NCBI GenBank assembly: GCA_030674185.1
Contig: CM060305.1
Location: 168,178,736-168,242,735, forward strand
Direction: 5' to 3'
From: Monoplex corrugatus
Taxonomy: Eukaryota > Mollusca > Gastropoda > Littorinimorpha > Ranellidae
DNA length: 64,000 bases
Shown piece after piece: positions 14,201 to 28,253 of this stretch (position 1 is its first letter; the number at the start of each line of letters is the position of its first letter). A program made the position numbers and the translations under genes. The notes under the pieces were generated by a model that made no database searches, was not told the origin of the DNA, and was given only the letters and a program-made list of their open reading frames with translations.

Positions 14201-17200
14201 TTAGGCTAGTTAAAGCTGTGCTAAAGACATCTTTTTTAATTAGGCTAGTTAAAGCTGTGCTAGACATCTTTTTTAATTAGGCTAGTTAAAGCTGTGCTAG
14301 ACATCTTTTTTAATTAGGCTAGTTAAAGCTGTGCTAGACATCTTTTTTAATTAGGCTAGTTAAAGCTGTGCTAGACATCTTTTTTAATTAGGCTAGTTAA
14401 AGCTGTGCTAAAGACATCTTTTTTAATTAGGCTAGTTAAAGCTGTGCTAGACATCTTTTTAATTAGGCTAGTTAAAGCTGTGGTGAAGACATCTTTTTAA
14501 TTAGGCTAGTTAAAGCTGTGCTAAAGACATCTTTTTTAATTAGGCTAGTTAAAGCTGTGCTAAAGACATCTTTTTTAATTAGGCTAGTTAAAGCTGTGCT
14601 AAAGACATCTTTTTTAATTAGGCTAGTTAAAGCTGTGGTGAAGACATCTTTTTTAATTAGGCTAGTTAAAGCTGTGCTAAAGACATCTTTTTTAATTAGG
14701 CTAGTTAAAGCTGTACTAGACATCTTTTTTTAATTAGGCTAGTTAAAGCTGTACTAGACATCTTTTTTAATTAGGCTAGTTAAAGCTGTACTAGACATCT
14801 TTTTTAATTAGGCTAGTTAAAGCTGTGCTAAAGACTTTTTTTAATTAGGCTAGTTAAAGCTGTGCTAAAGACATCTTTTTTTTTAATAAGGCTAGTTAAA
14901 GCTGTGCTAAAGACATCTTTTTTAATTAGGCTAGTTAAAGCTGTGCTAAAGACATCTTTTTTAATTAGGCTAGTTAAAACTGTGCTAAAGACATCTTTTT
15001 TAATTAGGCTAGTTAAAGCTGTGCTAAAGACATCTTTTTTAATTAGGCTAGTTAAAGCTGTGCTAAAGACATCTTTTTTAATTAGGCTAGTTAAAGCTGT
15101 ACTAAAGACATCTTTTTTAATTAGGCTAGTTAAAGCTGTGCTAGACATCTTTTTAATAAGGCTAGTTAAAGCTGTGCTAAAGACATCTTTTTTAATTAGG
15201 CTAGTTAAAGCTGTACTAAAGACATCTTTTTTAATTAGGCTAGTTAAAGCTGTGCTAAAGACATCTTTTTTTAATTAGGCTAGTTAAAGCTGTACTAAAG
15301 ACATCTTTTTTAATTAGGCTAGTTAAAGCTGTGCTAAAGACATCTTTTTTAATTAGGCTAGTTAAAGCTGTACTAAAGACATCTTTTTTAATTAGGCTAG
15401 TTAAAGCTGTACTAGACATCTTTTTAACTCACTCGGTACGGAGAGTTTTTCCCCTTGCGTTTCCCCAGGTACCGCCCATTTTGAAGGGTTAGGAAAAAAA
15501 AAATCACAAAAAATACAAAACGTAAAGGAACAAAATGAAACTTTCAAATCTGAATATTTACAGTCTGGGTTAGTTCATGCCAAAATATTGAAGTTCTTCC
15601 TTGAATATTTCTTCTTCATGTGCCACGTTGAAAATACCCCAAATTTTGTGGTCAGGATCACCGTACAGTCACACACTTTGATCAGCTCCATGAACACACA
15701 GTCAAAGGTGAAAAGGTCTTTGTATGCACAAAACAACATGAATAAAGCAAACTTTGCTCAGGGTAAAAAAAAAAGATTATTAGTGATATTATATGAATAA
15801 ATGTTACAAATTGTTACACAGGGGAGTTATGGGGGCGTGGCACTTAAATGAGATATGCAGGCCACAAGAGCCAGGGAAGGAGGCAAAGTGGGAGAAAAAC
15901 TAATCTGTTCGTGCCAGTCAACCATAGGAAAGTGAATGAAACCTCCATCAGACATGCGACTCACTGAGCTTAGCTCGCTGACTGCTCGCCTCTCATGACG
16001 TGTACGCCCACCTCCCTCCCACTTCACCGTCGTCTGAAACTGGGTCACTGTCAGTACCTTGTTGCTGGCAGCTTCCATCACTTGATACACTTTCATCATT
16101 ATCTTCAGCATACTCCTCGATGTCCAATCCTTCAGTTTGAAGCACTTCAATCACTTCAGCAGCAGTAAAACGCCGCCGATGCGATCTACTTTGTTCGAAA
16201 ACTCGTACTCGCCTGCGACGCCATTTTCGACACGAATGCAGATTACCAGTCGTCGTGGGGTGCCAAAGTCAATTGTTTCCCGACGAGTGTATGGCTACGG
16301 AATCTCACGAAGCAACTTTCCCCTTGACCCTTGACACATTTGCAGTGACCAGTGTGGCTATGGTAAGCGTGCAAGATCTAAAGGGGAGCGTCGAAAATTT
16401 TTTAATTATCGAAACCGCTATAGCGTTCCGTTGTACGCAACCGTGTCTTTCATCACGACCGCTATAGCGTTCCGTCGTACCAAGTGAGTTAATAAGGCTA
16501 GTTAAAGCTGTGCTAGACATCTTTTTTAATTAGGCTAGTTAAAGCTGTGCTAGACATCTTTTTTAATTAGGCTAGTTAAAGCTGTGCTAGACATCTTTTT
16601 TAATTAGGCTAGTTAAAGCTGTGCTAAAGACATCTTTTTAATTAGGCTAGTTAAAGCTGTGCTAAAGACATCTTTTTTTAATTAGGCTAGTTAAAGCTGT
16701 GCTAAAGACATCTTTTTTTAATTAGGCTAGTTAAAGCTGTGCTAAAGACATCTTTTTTTAATTAGGCTAGTTAAAGCTGTGCTAAAGACATCTTTTTTTA
16801 ATTAGGCTAGTTAAAGCTGTGGTGAAGACATCTTTTTTTAATTAGGCTAGTTAAAGCTGTGCTAAAGACATCTTTTTTTAATTAGGCTAGTTAAAGCTGT
16901 GGTGAAGACATCTTTTTTTAATTAGGCTAGTTAAAGCTGTGCTAAAGACATCTTTTTTTAATTAGGCTAGTTAAAGCTGTGCTAAAGACATCTGTTTTAA
17001 TTAGGCTAGTTAAAGCTGTACTAAAGACATCTTTTTAATTAGGCTAGTTAAAGCTGTGCTAAAGACATCTTTTTTAATTAGGCTAGTTAAAGCTGTACTA
17101 AAGACATCTTTTTTAATTAGGCTAGTTAAAGCTGTGGTGAAGACATCTTTTTTAATTAGGCTAGTTAAAGCTGTGGTGAAGACATCTTTTTTAATTAGGC

Positions 17201-20200
17201 TAGTTAAAGCTGTGCTAAAGACATCTTTTTTAATTAGGCTAGTTAAAACTGTGCTAAAGACATCTTTTTAATTAGGCTAGTTAAAGCTGTGCTAAAGACA
17301 TCTTTTTTAATTAGGCTAGTTAAAGCTGTACTAAAGACATCTTTTTTAATTAGGCTAGTTAAAGCTGTGGTGAAGACATCTTTTTTAATTAGGCTAGTTA
17401 AAGCTGTGGTGAAGACATCTTTTTTAATTAGGCTAGTTAAAGCTGTGGTGAAGACATCTTTTTTAATAAGGCTAGTTAAAGCTGTGCTAAAGACATCTTT
17501 TTAATTAGGCTAGTTAAAGCTGTGCTAAAGACATCTTTTTAATTAGGCTAGTTAAAGCTGTGCTAAAGACATCTTTTTAATTAGGCTAGTTAAAACTGTG
17601 CTAAAGACATCTTTTTTTAATTAGGCTAGTTAAAGCTGTGCTAAAGACATCTTTTTTTAATTAGGCTAGTTAAAGCTGTGCTGAAGACATCAAAGTAAGA
17701 GTAGGAGTGGCAAAACAGAAAATAGCCAGCTCAGTGACAGTTGGAAAGACAGAAGCATACCAACAGTCCTTAAGATCAAAATATTAAATTGTCTGATCTG
17801 GCCAGCAATGCTATATGTTGCTAAGAAACACGGACATGCAGATAAGATCAAGGTAACATAGATGCGAATTTTAATGTGAAATGGACCGATGAAAGAACAA
17901 ATAAAACCATCTTGAATGAACTCACAGTGCAACGCCAGCTACTGGCAAAAAAACAACCAAAGAAAAATGAGATACATCGGCCATGCAACCCACAACACCA
18001 ACACAACTCTGGTGACAACAGTTTTGCAAGGAAAAGTTGAGGCTAAAAAAATTGGGGCAGAGCACCCACCTCCTATATGAACATCACCACCAGCATCAAC
18101 AGTTTAAGGGTCTACTGTGTAACACAGAAAAGACAGGACCGGACAAAATAGAGGAAAGCTGTTGTAGTGTCTGCTGCTGTGGCTACCATGGAACTCAGTA
18201 ATGCTGACAGGTGACAGGATGAAATGAGCAGATTTAGTGAACAAGCATCTGGAAAATTCAGATGTGGTATACCAGAAAGCTGCATATTTTAGACAATGTA
18301 CAGCAGCAGTTGTAGATTATATAAACTGTAAATTCTGTAACTGTGTTGCTGAGGATGAAGCCCATTTTGCTTTGAGGTGTCCCTCTTTCCTTGATTTATG
18401 AAAGGAACTTACTCCATAAAGATATTTGGATTTTCCAAGAAGAATACACATGTCTGTTTCTCATTATTAGTAATGAACAAAATCTTAGAAACTTTGCAGA
18501 GTTTTTATATATATCTTTTAAAAGCTTAAAAATATTTCACAAAAAACGTCCATGCATTTGTGCAGTGTACTTTTGTAACACATTTATGTTCTGTCTGTTA
18601 TGTGATTGCCTGAATTCCTCTGATGCAAGATTTTACCGGAATTCTTCTGATACAAGGTTTTTACCTTTTTTTTCACACCCTTTCATGGAGGGTTATAGTA
18701 GGTAGGTCCACCCCAAAAATTCAAAATTTTTGTTTGTTCACATAAAGAGAAAAACTTAATAGCATTTGAAAGACAACACAACACTGAATATCTCTGCCAA
18801 ATTTTATCTTCCTATCAATGATAGTTCAAGAGTTATGAGCATTTAAAAATGCAAGAAAATGGCACAATTTAGCGATTTTAACGAAACACCATTTTTCTGG
18901 CTTGATAAATGGAGAATGAATACACAGACACAGCTGAAAATGATAAAACCAAAACTATATACTACTTACTGTAAGAATAATTTTTTCCAGGGGTAGGCAA
19001 GCCATAGTTTTTCATCCAGATCACTTCAAAAATGAGGAAAAACACATTTCTCGCAGGCGGAAAAAGATGACATGAGAGAGAAATAACACCAAATAGTAAA
19101 CAAGCCATATCTCAACAACTACTGATGCTACAGACTAATTTCAAGTACCCTTTTGCTCAGAATAAAGAGTAGAACTTGAATTTCACATCCACAGGCTTCA
19201 AAAGAAGTTCTAAAGTAGTCAAAACTATCCTGAAACACAACCAGTTTTTACATATGGAAATCATGGCAGGTAATGTTCGCAAATGGCTCATACAGTACAC
19301 CTAAGCCCCCAAGCTTGAAATACACCACAGAAAAAACTAACAGTAGCTTGAAATACACCACAGAAAAAAACTAACAGTGTTTTCTAGTGTATTTGGACCA
19401 GGAGAGCTGCAGCTTCTTCCAGTCATCGCTGGTCAGACACCACGTCTGGCCTACAGATTTCATATGGAAATCACTGAAAAAAATGTACCGTGAGCTCAGG
19501 TTATTTTCAATGTCACCAGACTCAGGCCACTTAAATACATTTGTCTTGAATGTCGAGAGATCTCCATTTAAAGGAGACTCAAGGAACTCTGCCAGAGCTG
19601 CCTCCCCACCAACTTTCCCAACATTCTTTCTCAATTGCTTTCCTAGCGAGTGTATCTTGTCCAGCCTTGTCTTTAAATCTCTAGGCACTTCCTCAAGAAG
19701 CGCGCCAAACCAGGTATTCAGTTTCTGCGGCCTGAGCTTCTGTTGGTTGCAGAACTTGTGCAGCTCCTCTGCAAGACCAACAGGACATTTGATTTTTCCA
19801 TGCCTCTCCAAGTTGTCCCGAAGTAAGTCCGCTTTGCTGATCTGAAACTTCACACAGAAGCTGCCAGGATACATGGTTTCTCTGGAATCTTCCAAAAAAT
19901 CAGGATGACTGCCATCATCCCGGAAGTCTTTCACCACTGTCTCTACCATCGACTGGACTTTCGAAAATTCGCTGGAAGGGAAGAGCGACCGCAGAATAGA
20001 AGAGATTTCATCCCAAGACTTGCCTGTCTTTTCCTTCAACACCAGCAGCTGCAGGAGAAACCTGTTGTTGAACTGGATCTCGGGCAATTTGGGTGGTCTA
20101 CCCGGCCCTTTCTGGTCAAAACGAGCTAGCAACGCTGTCAGCTGGTCATCATCTGATAAAAACATCAAACTTGCGCTTAGAATCGAGAAGAAAACACGTT

Positions 20201-21672
20201 AAAGAAAGCGAAACTACACAATCTAGGAAACCGGAAGTGAAGAGTTGTCTTTCCATAACAACTTTCGCGATCTCATTGCCGAAGAATAAATCTCAAGATC
20301 ATAATAAAAAAACAAACATCGAGCCAATATAAAAAATAATTGAGTCTTTGAAACACATTTCTTTCAATCCATTTCATCAACAGTACAAAATACGTTGAGA
20401 TATTTCAGTATTTTCCAGCCAACTCAAGTCACTCAACACAAAGTTCGCTTTCTTAGCGCTACTCGTATGCAGGTGCCCTAGAAACATTCATTTCATTCAT
20501 TTTCTCTCAAGAAACAAAAGCGAAAAGTTTGCAAAGGCAGCGTAAACATATAAAATTATTTAAATATGATATTTACTTACCGACTAATTGGCGAATTCTC
20601 GAATCACAAGACGATAATCCAGGCGAAGAGCAGCGCTCGCTCAGGCTGCCTGACGCAGCCGCCATCATGCACTCGAGAGCGGCACTCGGCTTCGATTCAC
20701 ATTGTTCCAAACAAAAGCGCGGCAAAGTGCAGTCGTCTGCGATTTCAACAGTGCACTTATTAAAAACTTCAAAGTCTAAGCTTCAATTTGATATAAAAAT
20801 TGAAGCATCTTGATAAACAGTTCCGAAGATATCGGCTCTCAGAAAAGTTCCTTGTTTTCAACTCGCGATATCAAATGGTTCTTACAAGGCTGTCTGCACA
20901 ATAAATAGACCAATGGAATCGCTGGAAATTGGAGTTTCCAAGGACGCTAGTTCTAAAAATAGACACAGCAACACTGCGAAGCGATCGCCGTGTTTCTGAC
21001 CACACTCGTTTTGAACGTGCTGACGCAGTGTTAGTCATGGCGGCTCGGGTCGGAGCAAAGACAACAGCACCCGCATTGTTTAACCATGAAGCGCTTCAAA
21101 GTTTTATATTTTATTGTAAAACAAACAACACAGTGTTGTAGAGCAGAAAACAAGCTTTATTTCAGTATATTTTTTAAACCATTTACTCAACATTTTAAGC
21201 AATATAAAGAGGATCAAAAATACACTCAAAATGCTCACAGCAAGCCGATGCTGACTGCTGCCACTGCAGAAGCGGACCTATCTAGTTATAGCTTAAGTGA
21301 ATAAACTTGAATTTGAATCATTCTTTTATTTATGCTTAGTCACTCACTTATCCACCCACCCTAACAAGATTGAATAACTGAAGGACCACAAAAAGATATT
21401 TTTCATCTTATTGTGTATCATTTGAAAATTTTTACAGATAAAAACTATTTACAAATGAGATCCTGTATTTCAGAATTTATTGAACATTATTGTTTCAGGT
21501 GGATAGGAACTATTGTGCTCAATTGTGTCTATGTTGTTATCTTCCTGGTCACCTTCACCGCTCTTCTCAAGAAATCCAAATGGATGCTTATCTTGTGAGT
21601 AAATGCTGCTTTGTGTGTGTGTGTGTGTGTGTGTGTGTGAGTGAGTGAGTGAGTGAGTGAGTGAGTGAGTGA

Positions 21673-21750
<78 letters not shown>

Positions 21751-24700
21751 AACAGAAAGAGAGGGAGAGAGAATTTTAGGGTAGCTCACATACCTTGTTA
21801 AATAAGAATCCCTTAATGAGGGGCTACAGACTAAGTGAATCAGTCCTCTGAGTTTGGATACGTTACGAACCAGAAAAACAAAAAAATGGAATGTTTACTA
21901 CAATATAACAAAACATGATAGGTGCAAGTTTTCAACCGACTGGCCTATGTCAAGTGTATGCAAAAGAGAGCAAAGAATAAATACACAACGCTTAGCACTG
22001 AAAAGTGTAGACAACTTTCCATTCATGGTGTTTGGCAAGAGAAAATGGCAGAAAATGGATCTGTTGAATATGAACGATGCATAGAGTTAATCTTGTGGTA
22101 AGCAGACACACTCGTGCCCGCTTTGGAAGCAGGAATGAATGCACTTCACATTCTGAACATTTCAGCTGCTACTGCTGATGGCCACATTAACCACAGAACT
22201 GTTAATTGTTAAGCTTTATTAGCACTGTCACATAATCTTAGATTTTCTAATGGTCACAATGCCACGCACAAGTTATACATCATGTTCGTGAGGCCAAAAA
22301 TACAAATGATACAAATGATCATTTCAGTACTGATGATTGGTATGTAGCAGTTCATTGTTCGCTTGGAATTCATTTTGGAATTCTTGCTGCTTTCTTTGCA
22401 TTGTTTGAGATTATTGTGTTATGTAGTATAACGTAAAGAAGATTATTGTGTTATGTGGCATAATGTAAAGAATAATGTAATTTTAAAAAAACAGTCTGTA
22501 TAGATATTATTTGCTAACATTTTTCAAACAGTAACATTAGTAGCATTAATGCCACAAGAAGCTTCTGGAATGATACAGAGATTATGTCATAGGTTGCTTT
22601 TCTGATGTCTTTCATATATGAGGTTGATAGATATTGCTTTTTTAATTTGGAAAAAAATTCACATCTGTCGGAAATCTTTGTCACTGATGTTTGGTGTAAA
22701 TAGCGTAAAAAATGTTTTTCAGGTATTGCTTTTTATTTGGACTAAGTTTACCTCTGCAGGACATCTTTTGTCACCAAAATTTGGTGTTCATTCATTTGAA
22801 AATTTTCTTTTTTCCTGCTTGATCACAAGAAATGTAATTAATTGTTAATTGATGTAATTGTTTCAGAGCTTCAGTCTTGTCCATCATTTTCATGTTAGCA
22901 GTGTGGTCATCGACATCTATCTACTTGTTTCTCGGAGTTGTAAGTGTTTATATGTATAATTTTTCTCACATTTGTATCTGCCTCTGTCTGTCTCATTGTA
23001 ACAGTTTTAAATTGAGTTTGTCTTTGATTAGACCTTGATTGGTTTTGGTGTAAAATCATAACATTGGATGTTTTTTAATGTGTTTGAAAATATATATTGG
23101 TCTTGTGGAAAATCAAGGCCATGCTGTTTCTTGCATTTGCCATGATGATGATATGTAGCATCCAGACACTTTTGTATCTTTCTGGCTGATCTCCTTTGTT
23201 GACTGAGATTGTGTATTACTGACTGAACTTTTGTGTTCATGTGATCTGGTTAGATTGGTACAAAGGTCCTGTGAAACAAGACATAGCATGTAATGCATAT
23301 CAGGCTCTTAAGTACTGTTGAAACAAGACCGCACACATTGTGCATATACATAGCATGTAATGCATATCAGGCTCTTAAGTACTGTTGAAACAAGACCGCA
23401 CATTGTGCATATTTGGCACTGAAGTACAGTGATACAAGTACATTGCACACAATATGTATTGGCACTGAAATACTAGTGAAATAAGACATAGCACACAGTA
23501 ATGTATTTGGCACTGAAATACTAGTGATACAAGACATAGCACACCAGTAATGTATTTGCACGAATACTAGTGATACAAGACATAGCACACAGTATTATTG
23601 GCACTGAAATACATAGTGTAAGACATAGCACACAGTATGTATTTGGCACGAAAGACTAGTGATACAAGGGCATAACACACAGTAATGTATTTGGCACTGA
23701 ATACTATGAACAAGACACATGGCACACAGTATGTATTGGCACTGAAATACTAGTTGATAACAAGACAAGCACACAGTATGTATTGGCACTGAAATACTAG
23801 TGATACAAGACATAGCACACATAAGTATATTGGCACTGAAAGACTAGTGATTACAAGACATGCACACAGATGTATTTGGCTACTGAAATACTAGTGATAC
23901 AAGACATAGCACACAGTATGTATTGGCATGAAAGATAGTGATACAAGACATAGCACACGTTATGTATTTGACACTGAAATACTAGTGATACAAGACATAG
24001 CACACGTATGTATTTGGCACTGAAAGACTAGTAATACAAGACAGCACACAGTATGTATTTGCACCCAAAGACTAGTGATACAAGACATAGCACACAAATA
24101 TGTATTTGCACAGAAATATAGTGATACAAGACATAGCACACAGTAATGTATTTGGCACTGAAAGACAGTGATACAAGACATAGACACACATATGTATTGC
24201 ACTGAAAGACTAGTGATACAAGAATAGCACCAGTATGATTGGCACTGAAAGACTAGTGAACAAGACACCCCACAGTATGTATTTGGCACTGAAAGACTAG
24301 TGATACAAGACATAGCACACAGTATGTATTTGGCACTGAAAGACTAGTGATACAAGACATAGCACACAGTATGTATTGGCACTGAAAGACTAGTGATACA
24401 ATGCATAGCACACAGTATGTTTAAATTTTGGGACTGAAAGACTAGTGATACAATGCATAGCACACAGTAGTATTTGGCACTGAAAGACAGTGATACAATG
24501 CATAGCACACAGTATGTATGGCACTGAAAGACTATGATACAATGCCATAGCACACAGTATGTATTTGGCACTGAAAGACTAGTGAATACATGACATAGCA
24601 ACAGTGGTATTTGCACTGAAATACTAGTGATTAAATGCATAGCACACAGTATTTGGCACTGAAGACTAGTGATACAATGCATAGTACACGTATTATTTGG

Positions 24701-27700
24701 CACTGAAATACTAGTGATACAAGACATAGCACACAGTATGTATTTGGCACTGAAAGACTATGATACAAGACATAGTACACAGTATGTATTTGGCACTGAA
24801 ATACGTGATACAATGCAAGCACACAGTATGTATTGCACTGAAATACTAGTGATACAAGACATAGCACACAAGTATTATTTTGGCACTTAAAGACTAGTGA
24901 TACAGACATAGCACACAGTAATGTATTTGGGACTGAAGACTAGTGATACAATGCAAGCACACAGTATGTATTGGCACGAAATACTAGTGATACAATGCAA
25001 GCACACGTATTATTTGGCACTGAAAACTAGTGATACAAGACATAGCACACAGTATGTATTTGGCACGAAAGACTAGTGATACAATGCATAGACACAGTAA
25101 TGTAATTTGCATGAAAGACTAGTGATACAAAGCATAGTACACAGTATGTATTTGGGACTGAAAGACTATGAAAAAACAATGCATAGCACACAGTATGTAT
25201 TTGCACTGAAGACTAGTGATACAAGGACATAGCACACAGTATGTATTTGGCACTGAATACTAGTGATAATGCATAGCACACAGTATTTATTTGGCACGAA
25301 AGACTAGTGAACAAACATAGCACACAGTATTATTTGGCACTGAAAGACTAGTGATACAAACATAGCACACAGTATGTATTTGGCACTGAAAGACTAGTGA
25401 TACAATGCATAGCACACAGTATGTATTTGGCACTGAAATACTAGTGATACAAGACATAGCACACAGTATGTATTTGGCACTGAAAGACTAGTGATACAAG
25501 ACATAGCACACAGTATGTATTTGGCACTGAAAGACTAGTGATACAAGACATAGCACACAGTATTTGGCACTGAAAGACTAGTGATACAAGACATAGCACA
25601 CAGTATGTATTTGGCACTGAAAGACTAGTGATACAAGACATAGCACACAGTATGTATTTGGCACTGAAAGACTAGTGATACAAGACATAGCACACAGTAT
25701 GTATTTGGCACTGAAAGACTATGATACAATGCATAGCACACAGTATGTATTTGGCACTGAAAGACTAGTGATACAAGGCATAGCACACATTATGTATTTG
25801 GCACTGAAAGACTAGTGATACAATGCATAGCACACAGTATGTATTTGGCACTGAAATACTAGTGATACAAGACATAGCACACAGTATGTATTTGGCACTG
25901 AAAGACTAGTGATACAATGCATAGCACACAGTATGTATTTGGCACTGAAATACTAGTGATACAATGCATAGCACACAGTATGTATTTGGCACTGAAAGAC
26001 TAGTGATACAATGCATAGCACACAGTATGTATTTGGCACTGAAATACTAGTGATACAAGACATAGCACACAGTATGTATTTGGCACTGAAAGACTAGTGA
26101 TACAAGACATAGCACACAGTATGTATTTGGCACTGAAAGACTAGTGATACAATGCATAGCACACAGTATGTATTTGGCACTGAAAGACTAGTGATACAAG
26201 ACATAGCACACAGTATGTATTTGGCACTGAAAGACTAGTGATACAAGACAGCACACAGTATGTATTTGGCACTAAAATACTAGTGATACAATGTATAGCA
26301 CACAGTATGTATTTGGCACTGAAAGACTAGTGATACAAGACATAGCACACAGTATGTATTTGGCACTGAAAGACTAGTGATACAAGACATAGCACACAGT
26401 ATGTATTTGGCACTGAAAGACTAGTGATACAATGCATAGCACACAGTATGTATTTGGCACTGAAAGACTAGTGATACAAGACATAGCACACAGTATGTAT
26501 TTGGCACTGAAAGACTAGTGATACAATGCATAGCACACAGTATGTATTTGGCACTGAAAGACTAGTGATACAATGCATAGCACACTGTGTGTGTTAGGCA
26601 CTGAAGTATTTAATGATAATAGTAATTACAGTATTTACATGGCACCAGATCTTGACAATTCAAATCAAAGCACACTCATGCACCAGGCTTATGCATCAGT
26701 CGATGAAGAATATCTTACAATATTAAAAAAAAAGACAGAAAAAGACCAACATAAAAATGAGGGAAAGGAGTTGTAGAATTCATTGTTGGGAGAAGAAATG
26801 GGTTTTGAAATTGGATTTAAAAGCAGAAAGGGTAGGTGTTAGGCAGAGGACTTGTGAAACAACTAAGCATAGTACATGGAGTATATTAGGCACTGAAGTA
26901 CTAGTGAAACAAGACACAGCACACAGTATATATTTCGCACTAAAGTACTAATGAAACAGCAGAATGTGTATGTATTAGACACTGAAGTACTATTTCAAAA
27001 CAAGACATAGGGCATAGTGTGTACTAACATGGGTAGAAATTCTTCCTTTTTTAACCCTTTGACTCCTGCGCCCTGTCCACCAGCATCCTGCATTGTCAAC
27101 CACACTGGCAAAGCAAAAACTTAACCCTTTGATTCCCTCACCCTATCCACCAGCTTCCTGCAGGAAGCTGGTGGATAGGGTGAGGGAATCAAAGGGTTAA
27201 GTTTTTGCGCACGGTGGACAGAGTGCAGGAGTCAAAGGGTTAACCAGAATTTCATTCTTTTAAAAGTTCCTTTCAAACTAAAAAAAATTTGATGAAGGAA
27301 ACTATCGAAAAAAGAGATGAAAACACCAAGGATCAGTTTTCAGATGTTACTGGTACCCAAGGATAAGTTGTGTATGTATATATATCTGTACAGATAATCA
27401 CTGAGCTCATTTTAATCCAAGAAACATCATGAGATGGGCAAAAGCAATTTTATTCCTTTTATCAGATATGCAAAATATGTGTGTATTTGCATGTGTGAAT
27501 ATCTTCCTGTGTGTACTGTTAAATCAGAATGATTCACATTTTCATTAAATGAGATTTGAAAATAACATTTTTCAACAGTTTCCAAACCCTTTATTCAAGC
27601 CCCAAAATGTCTTCAGAAAGCAATATACAATACAATACAATATTTTATTTATATAGCGCAAAATCTTGATAAAATCAAATCTAAGCGCTAAAACAGACAC

Positions 27701-27703
27701 ACA

Positions 27704-27749
<46 letters not shown>

Positions 27750-28198
27750 GCACACGCACATGGCTATAAATGGGGAGAAAGAATAAAAGCAATGGAAAAT
27801 TATAGAGAGCATATTATATACAATTATATAAAGCACCAGTTTTTTATATAGGTTTAAGCAGTTTTCAGGGGAAAATAGTCCTGAATTCCATACATTTCCG
27901 TTTGTTTTTAAATTCTACCAATTCCCACCTCTGATTAAGCGCTGAAGTAATCATGAAGCAAGGCGTAGCATGTAGTACTAGGCACAGAATTACTAGCAAA
28001 ACAACAAGGCATAGCACGTAGTGTGTATTATGCACTGAATTACTTCCATTTTAGAATGAAAATAACAATGTTGAAATGGTCATGATGGACAGGGGGGAGG
28101 TGACCTGTGTGTCGACCCCGACAGTTTTGTCATGTCCAGAGTCAATGGAACATTGAAACAAGGTGAGGAAATGTGTGTGAGATAATTTGTCAGTCTGA

Positions 28199-28253
<55 letters not shown>

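Larger units (their letters stand above)
10120..17690 (+). repeat. Large tandem array, 39-bp unit (36-bp variant), interrupted by two MITE copies
   Basis: The unit is GACATCTTTTTTAATTAGGC followed by TAGTTAAAGCTGTGCTAAA. The 36-bp variants lack AAA (GTGCTAGACATC), and the GGTGAAGAC variant is interspersed, as are 1-3 base changes in the T run. Because 39 is divisible by three, frames stay open and produce spurious peptides with the 13-residue period [13 protein letters not shown]. The first unit continues directly from LINE sequence (GAGATTTTGATTAGGCTAG) and the last unit runs back into LINE sequence (GCTGAAGACATCAAAG), so the unit derives from the LINE itself. Confidence 0.97.
26591..28092. 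other. Decayed array edge and intron before exon 6
   Basis: Isolated diverged 47-bp units (GGCACTGAAGTACTAGTGAA-like) recur at about 26860-27020 and 27940-28050. The array was therefore once longer or has been split by the foldback element at 27051 and the LINE tail at 27628. Confidence 0.7.

Noticed and set aside
10107..17504. Repeated-peptide genes ([26 protein letters not shown])
   Set aside because: Products of the 39-bp array; both strands give open frames because the unit length is divisible by three.
21038..21141. Short + strand protein starting [15 protein letters not shown]
   Set aside because: Only 34 codons, no recognisable domain and no clear downstream exon; kept only as part of the promoter observation.
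23262..26590. CRISPR-like regularly repeated array
   Set aside because: Units are contiguous with no unique spacers, in a eukaryotic intron. It is an ordinary tandem satellite.
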